A stretch of 33,008 bases of DNA. Source: an uncultured Eubacteriales bacterium. GTDB taxonomy: Bacteria > Bacillota > Clostridia > Christensenellales > UBA1242. Position 1 is the stretch's first letter; each line of letters starts with the position of its first letter. The translations under genes were made by a program, and so were the position numbers. The notes below the pieces were generated by a model that was not told the origin of the DNA, searched no databases, and was given only the letters and a program-made list of their open reading frames with translations. Of the stretch, positions 28,683 through 33,008 are shown in pieces. The DNA is taken from the NCBI GenBank assembly GCA_949096025.1, contig CARXKP010000008.1, positions 1 through 33,008 on the forward strand. Reading direction: 5' to 3'.

Positions 28683-31088
28683 ATGAATTACAAAGAAATT
28701 GAGAAAAAATGGCAAGAAAAATGGGAAAAAGAGGAGAGATATAAGGCGATTGATTTTTCTAGTAAGCCTAAATACTACATTTTAGTAGAATTTCCTTATC
28801 CAAGTGGGGTAGGGCTTCACGTAGGACATACACCAAGCCAAATTGCTATGGATGTTATAGCAAGAAAAAAGAGAGCAGAGGGATATAACGTTCTTTATCC
28901 TATAGGTTGGGACGCATTTGGGCTTCCTACTGAGAATTATGCGATAAAAAATAAAATTTCTCCTATAAAAGCAACGGCTGAAAATGTCGCTACATTTACA
29001 AAACAAATTAAAAGCCTTGGTATTTCTTTTGACTGGTCAAGAGAAATCAATACCACTGACGAAAATTATTATAAATGGACTCAATGGATATTCCTTCAAT
29101 TTTATAAAAAGGGACTTGCCTATAAAGCAACTGCAAATATCAACTGGTGCCCAAATTGTAAAATAGGACTTTCTAATGAAGAAAGTGAGGGTGGTGTTTG
29201 TGAAAGATGTGGAAGTCCAACTATTCAAAAGCCAAAAACTCAATGGATGCTAAAGATGAGTGAGTATTCTGAGAAACTTCTTGAAGGTCTTAATGATACA
29301 AATTATTGGGAAAATATTAAATCAATGCAACGCAACTGGATAGGTAAAAGTGAGGGAACTTTACTTCACTGCAAACTTGACAGTGGTGAAAAATTTGATA
29401 TATTTACTACTTGTATTGAAACAGTATTTGGTATAACTTATTTTGTTTTTGCTCCAGAACACGAAATTGTAGAAAAACTAAAAGATAAGATAGAAAACTA
29501 TGATGAAGTACAACAGTACATCAAAAAGAGTGCTAGTAAGAGCGAATTTGAAAGAAGAGAAATGCTTAAGGAAAAGACTGGCTGTCAGTTAAAAGGAATT
29601 TATGCAATAAATCCTTTGACAAATGAGAAAGTTCCTGTTTACATCGGAGATTATGTACTTGCTGGATATGGTAGTGGTGCCGTTATGGCAGTACCAACAC
29701 ACGATAGTCGCGATTATGATTTTGCTAAAAAATTTAATCTTCCTATGATTGAAGTCATCTCTGGTGGGGACGTAACTAAAGGAGCATTTGAGAAGGGAGA
29801 TTATCTAGGAAAAGGTTGCAAACTTATAAATTCTGGCAAGTTTACAGGTCTTACTGTAGAAGAGGCGAAAGTCGCTTTAAATGAATATCTTGAGAAAAAC
29901 GGACTTGGCAAGAAGATTAATACCTATAAAATGAGAGATTGGGTATTCTCTCGACAAAGATATTGGGGAGAACCTGTACCTATTGTTCATTGTGAAAAAT
30001 GTGGTTATGTTCCTGTACCTGATGATCAACTTCCAGTTACACTACCAAAAGTTGAGAGTTATAAACCAACAGATGATGGCGAAAGTCCATTATCACTAAT
30101 TACAGATTGGGTAAATACTACTTGTCCTCATTGTGGTGGCAAGGCTAAAAGAGAAACAGATGTTATGCCAAACTGGGCTGGCTCTAGTTGGTATTGGCTA
30201 AGATATATGGACCCTCATAATGATAAAGAATTTGCTTCATTTGATAAGATTAAATATTGGAATAAAGTTGATTTATATAATGGTGGAGGAGAACACGTAA
30301 CAAGACACCTATTATATGCAAGATTTTGGCATAAATTCTTGTATGATAATGGTTTTGTTCCAAATTCAGAACCATTTGATAGAAGAGTTCAACAGGGGAT
30401 TATACTTGCAAGCGACGGTTCTAAGATGAGCAAATCTCGTGGCAATGTTGTTGACCCTATGAAATATGTTAAGGAGTATGGTGCGGATATAACAAGACTT
30501 TCTCATATGTTTATGGGCGATTATGTTGAGTCTAAACCTTGGAGAGAGGACACTCTTAAACCTTGTGAGCGTCTGCTAAATAGGATAGTTGCATTAGCCG
30601 ATAAAGTGGACAAGATTGCAAATCAATCGGAAAATAAACTTGTAATAAGCCAAAGCATTAAAAAGGTAGGAGAGGATATTGAAGAACTAAAATTCAATAC
30701 AGCAATATCTCAAATAATGGTACTGGTAAATGCTCTTGAAAAGGCAAATAAAGTTACAAATGAAGACTACAAAACTCTTCTTAGCCTTGTTTGTCCATTT
30801 GCGCCTCATACAGCAGAAGAAATGTGGCAACAAATGGGATATGAAAATAGGGTAGACGATGTTTGGCCTAAGTATAATGAAGAAGACTTAAAAGAAGAAC
30901 TTGTTGAAATTGCTGTTCAGGTTAACTCAAAGATAATTGATAGAGTTATGATAAATCCAAGCCTTGAACAGGACGCTATTGTAGAAGAAGTTAAATCAAA
31001 TGATAAAATTAGGTCTGCAATAGAAGGCAAAAATGTAGTAAAAGCAATATATGTTCCTGGAAGAATAGTAAATTTAATAGTTAAGTAA
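28683..31088 (+). CDS. leuS: leucyl-tRNA synthetase
   Basis: This 801-residue class I synthetase has HVGH (the HIGH motif) at about 46-49 in FPYPSGVGLHVGHT, a zinc-binding CPNCKIG...CERCG segment, an editing (CP1) domain with the GSGAVMAVPTHDSRDYDFA stretch, a second CxxC pair later, and KMSKSRGNVVDP. The editing domain removes mischarged amino acids. I start at the ATG 28683, spaced six bases from CGGAG; an in-frame TTG (28668) and ATG (28677) lie upstream, but the former precedes and the latter touches the ribosome binding site. Length is normal for bacterial LeuRS. Confidence 0.97.
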   Translation: MNYKEIEKKWQEKWEKEERYKAIDFSSKPKYYILVEFPYPSGVGLHVGHTPSQIAMDVIARKKRAEGYNVLYPIGWDAFGLPTENYAIKNKISPIKATAENVATFTKQIKSLGISFDWSREINTTDENYYKWTQWIFLQFYKKGLAYKATANINWCPNCKIGLSNEESEGGVCERCGSPTIQKPKTQWMLKMSEYSEKLLEGLNDTNYWENIKSMQRNWIGKSEGTLLHCKLDSGEKFDIFTTCIETVFGITYFVFAPEHEIVEKLKDKIENYDEVQQYIKKSASKSEFERREMLKEKTGCQLKGIYAINPLTNEKVPVYIGDYVLAGYGSGAVMAVPTHDSRDYDFAKKFNLPMIEVISGGDVTKGAFEKGDYLGKGCKLINSGKFTGLTVEEAKVALNEYLEKNGLGKKINTYKMRDWVFSRQRYWGEPVPIVHCEKCGYVPVPDDQLPVTLPKVESYKPTDDGESPLSLITDWVNTTCPHCGGKAKRETDVMPNWAGSSWYWLRYMDPHNDKEFASFDKIKYWNKVDLYNGGGEHVTRHLLYARFWHKFLYDNGFVPNSEPFDRRVQQGIILASDGSKMSKSRGNVVDPMKYVKEYGADITRLSHMFMGDYVESKPWREDTLKPCERLLNRIVALADKVDKIANQSENKLVISQSIKKVGEDIEELKFNTAISQIMVLVNALEKANKVTNEDYKTLLSLVCPFAPHTAEEMWQQMGYENRVDDVWPKYNEEDLKEELVEIAVQVNSKIIDRVMINPSLEQDAIVEEVKSNDKIRSAIEGKNVVKAIYVPGRIVNLIVK

Positions 31089-31097
31089 ATAAAAAAT

Positions 31098-31126
31098 ACA
31101 CTTTCATTTTGAAGGTGTAATTTTTT
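31098..31126 (+). terminator. terminator after leuS
   Basis: ACACTTTCA (31098-31106) pairs with TGAAGGTGT (31110-31118), including a G-U pair, then AA and six T. Confidence 0.75.
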
Positions 31127-31207
31127 ATAAGATATATTAATTTTTTCTATTAAATTTAATATGCTTTATGAGTAAAACTATAAAATCATTGGAAAACTGG
31201 TAAAATA

Positions 31208-31236
31208 AAAAAACTCTAGATATTCTAGAGTTTTTT
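31208..31236 (-). terminator. terminator after the acidic-tail membrane protein gene
   Basis: A perfect 13-bp stem, AAAAAACTCTAGA with TCTAGAGTTTTTT, closes a TAT loop. The symmetric A and T runs mean it could act on both strands. Confidence 0.88.
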
Positions 31237-31243
31237 AGATAAA

Positions 31244-31996
31244 TTAATCATTATTTCCTTCGCCGTTGTTGTCATCTTCAACTTTTTTTCTAAGTTCTTC
31301 TAAGAATTTATCGAAATCATCATCGGCATCAGTTTCTTCTTCAGTTTCTTCTTGTTTGTTTTCTTCGTCGTTGTTCTCTTCAACAGTTTCTTCTTGTTCT
31401 TCAGTAACAGTTTCCTCAGTTGTTTCCTCTTCTTGTTCTTGAGCAGGTTCACTTTCTTCTTCACTTTGAGGTTCAACTTCAGTTTCTTCTTCAGCATCAA
31501 CAATTATAGTATTTTCATTTTCTTCTTGAGAATTTTGAAGAAGGAGTGGAGCAACATAAACTTTATTTTCATTTTCAATTTTTGCAAGAGCAAGTTCTTG
31601 TTCTTCAATAGCTTTTTCTGTTTCTTCTAATTCTTCATCAGTTTTTTCAATTTCATCACGCATAGCATCATATTCTTCAAGAGTAGCACCGTGTCTGTTG
31701 TAAAGTGCCTTTGAAACAATAACAACCATACCCATAATAAATAATGATAATAGGATAGCAACAACAAGAGCTAAAATTTCACTTTTTCTAAGTGAACCAA
31801 CATAACTAAGAACTAAATATAACCAAGCACAGCAAGCAAGGAAAGGTGTAATTAAGCAAAGAGCCAATGCTTTAGCCATAGAGCCAATTTTTTTAGCACA
31901 TTTGAATGCTATAATAGTTGTTACGATAGAAATTACAGTAAAACCAATTCCTAAGAATAATGCAATAATTTGAGTTAATTTCATATAATCTAACAT
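31244..31996 (-). CDS. membrane protein with coiled coil and very acidic tail
   Basis: This 250-residue protein has three hydrophobic segments (about 8-30, 40-66 and 73-95). A charged helix with heptad-like Glu/Ile/Leu spacing follows (about 105-145), and then about 100 residues dominated by Glu, Asp, Thr and Gln. The tail ends in a short amphipathic helix FDKFLEELRKKVE. I do not recognise a family. Start ATG follows GGAGG at five bases. The acidic low-complexity part may be disordered and its repeats of GAAGAA-type codons could vary in length. It could be a membrane-anchored adaptor. Confidence 0.75.
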   Translation of the reverse strand: MLDYMKLTQIIALFLGIGFTVISIVTTIIAFKCAKKIGSMAKALALCLITPFLACCAWLYLVLSYVGSLRKSEILALVVAILLSLFIMGMVVIVSKALYNRHGATLEEYDAMRDEIEKTDEELEETEKAIEEQELALAKIENENKVYVAPLLLQNSQEENENTIIVDAEEETEVEPQSEEESEPAQEQEEETTEETVTEEQEETVEENNDEENKQEETEEETDADDDFDKFLEELRKKVEDDNNGEGNND

Positions 31997-32019
31997 ACTT
32001 CCTCCAATAAATCAAACAT

Positions 32020-32048
32020 ATTTTAACACAAATAAAATCAAATGTCAA
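32020..32048 (-). promoter_or_regulatory. promoter for the acidic-tail membrane protein
   Basis: On the minus strand TTGACA (32048-32043) and TAAAAT (32025-32020) are 17 bases apart. Confidence 0.7.
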
Positions 32049-32077
32049 TAATGTTTTTTCTTTTATTCAAAAATGTT

Positions 32078-32105
32078 TTGAAATTTTATTAATTTAGGTT
32101 ATACT
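32078..32105 (+). promoter_or_regulatory. promoter for the gene at the right edge
   Basis: TTGAAA (32078-32083) and TATACT (32100-32105) are 16 bases apart, leaving a leader of only about 25 bases before the ATG at 32137. Confidence 0.6.
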
Positions 32106-32136
32106 ATTAATGAAAAATCATTCATTTTGGTATTAT

Positions 32137-33008
32137 ATGAGCGAAAAAACAAAAATTAGCAATAAAAAGTTGATAATTTTAATTTCAACCATATTTTTGG
32201 TATTAGTGGCAATAGGTGGACTTGCAACTGCTTTTGTGATTAATTATAATGGCTTTACTCCACAAATTCCAAAGGTTCTTGATGATGGGAATAGTGTATA
32301 TATTTCTGCAGAACTTAATGAAAATTATTATGGTTATCGTTTTAAATTTGTAAGCGAGGATAAGGAACTTATTTTAGATACACAAGATAATGTTTTATCA
32401 TCAGAGTATTTGTTTGCAAATGGTGTAGAACTTGGGAAAACTTATAATATTTCAATATGTTATTTAAGTAAAAAATCTGGAAATAATAGCGAATACAGCA
32501 AAGAAGTTGAATGGACCTGCTATGATTACCTATCTGCACCTATTGTAGAATACAATTCTGAAGAAAAAACATTTACTTGGGAAGAGGTAGAAAACGCAGA
32601 TTATTATAGGGTATATTATAATGGCGGGATAGACGGTTACATTGAAACTACTGAAACATCTTTAAATTTAAATGATTTAGAATGTGGGGAAAGAAATCTA
32701 ACTGTTTATGCTTATTCAAACTTTGATTATTATAAATCAAGCCCAGCAAGTCAGGATGTTATGATAACAATCATAAAATACCTTAAAAATTTCTCAGATT
32801 TAACATTTGATTATAATAGTAAAATTATAACAGCAAAATCAGAAGAAAAATATGAAAAGGTTACGATTATTTTGGGGTCAACTCCTTATGAAATAACTTT
32901 ACAAAATGAGCCTCGAATGGAGAATGATGAGTATATTTACGAAATTAATATAGAGGAAATATATAATGATGAATTCTTGATAGGTATTTATCCTCAAGAC
33001 ATAGATAA
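32137..33008 (+). CDS. N-terminal part of an anchored extracytoplasmic protein with fibronectin-III-like sequence
   Basis: The frame is open from the ATG at 32137 to the window edge (290 residues, incomplete). A basic start (MSEKTKISNKK) and one hydrophobic helix at about 11-35 form a signal anchor. The rest is outside the cell. Around residues 130-205 the pattern S-A-P-x-(V/I)-x-Y...F-T-W-E-x-V-x-x-A-D-Y-Y-x-V-Y...L-x-(V/L)-x-A-Y resembles a fibronectin type III domain, and the flanking parts look like related beta-sandwiches. Such proteins bind surfaces or polysaccharide. The ribosome binding site is poor. Confidence 0.75.
   Translation, partial: MSEKTKISNKKLIILISTIFLVLVAIGGLATAFVINYNGFTPQIPKVLDDGNSVYISAELNENYYGYRFKFVSEDKELILDTQDNVLSSEYLFANGVELGKTYNISICYLSKKSGNNSEYSKEVEWTCYDYLSAPIVEYNSEEKTFTWEEVENADYYRVYYNGGIDGYIETTETSLNLNDLECGERNLTVYAYSNFDYYKSSPASQDVMITIIKYLKNFSDLTFDYNSKIITAKSEEKYEKVTIILGSTPYEITLQNEPRMENDEYIYEINIEEIYNDEFLIGIYPQDID

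Noticed and set aside
1..33008. Reassigned TGA codon (mollicute-type code)
   Set aside because: Tryptophan is encoded by TGG in conserved proteins such as LeuRS, and frames read through cleanly with the standard code.

Overview
The window is AT-rich, densely packed and organised like a low-GC Gram-positive (Bacillota, probably an uncultured Clostridia-type anaerobe). Supporting signs are strong purine-rich ribosome binding sites, TTGACA/TATAAT promoters, U-tailed terminators, an L10-leader attenuator before rplJ-rplL, RecD2 next to ComFC, QueH, a flavodoxin, a rubrerythrin-like protein, a collagen-like surface or spore-coat protein, and a ThyX-like protein. The genus cannot be named from the sequence alone.

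Positions 1-6200 (plus strand) hold the tail of an unknown gene, a flavodoxin, and then the most interesting block. This block is a radical SAM/SPASM-like protein, a 614-residue protein whose N-terminal half resembles the SelO/YdiU pseudokinase AMP-transferase, a 106-residue protein with a Gly/Ser/Tyr-rich N-terminus and its own consensus promoter, a class I methyltransferase-like protein, and a MurG/MGDG-synthase-type glycosyltransferase. I read it as a candidate peptide or small-protein modification system. I do not recognise this combination as a described one.

Positions 6200-9200 (minus strand) hold small or surface proteins: a collagen-like Gly-X-Thr/Pro protein, an unknown 135-residue protein, two paralogous two-helix membrane proteins resembling VirB2/TrbC-type pilins, a noncoding stretch with two adjacent hairpins, and a 63-residue Cys-tailed miniprotein.

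Positions 9200-20500 are mixed housekeeping and accessory genes: an ArsR-type regulator, an unknown protein, queH, signal peptidase I, HU, a rubrerythrin-like protein that seems to have lost several iron ligands, a CYTH-like protein, a GPH-family sugar transporter with a lipoprotein, an SDR oxidoreductase, tRNA-Glu(UUC), comFC, recD2 and a MarR-type regulator.

Positions 20500-33008 hold cysS, a long ankyrin-repeat protein, a protein with two ThyX-like halves, an unknown helical protein, rplL and rplJ behind an L10 leader, another unknown protein, leuS, a membrane protein with a very acidic cytoplasmic tail, and the start of an anchored extracytoplasmic protein with fibronectin-III-like sequence that runs off the window. 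Most transcription units end in perfect hairpins, several shared between convergent genes. All family assignments are from motif reading by eye; no database search was run.
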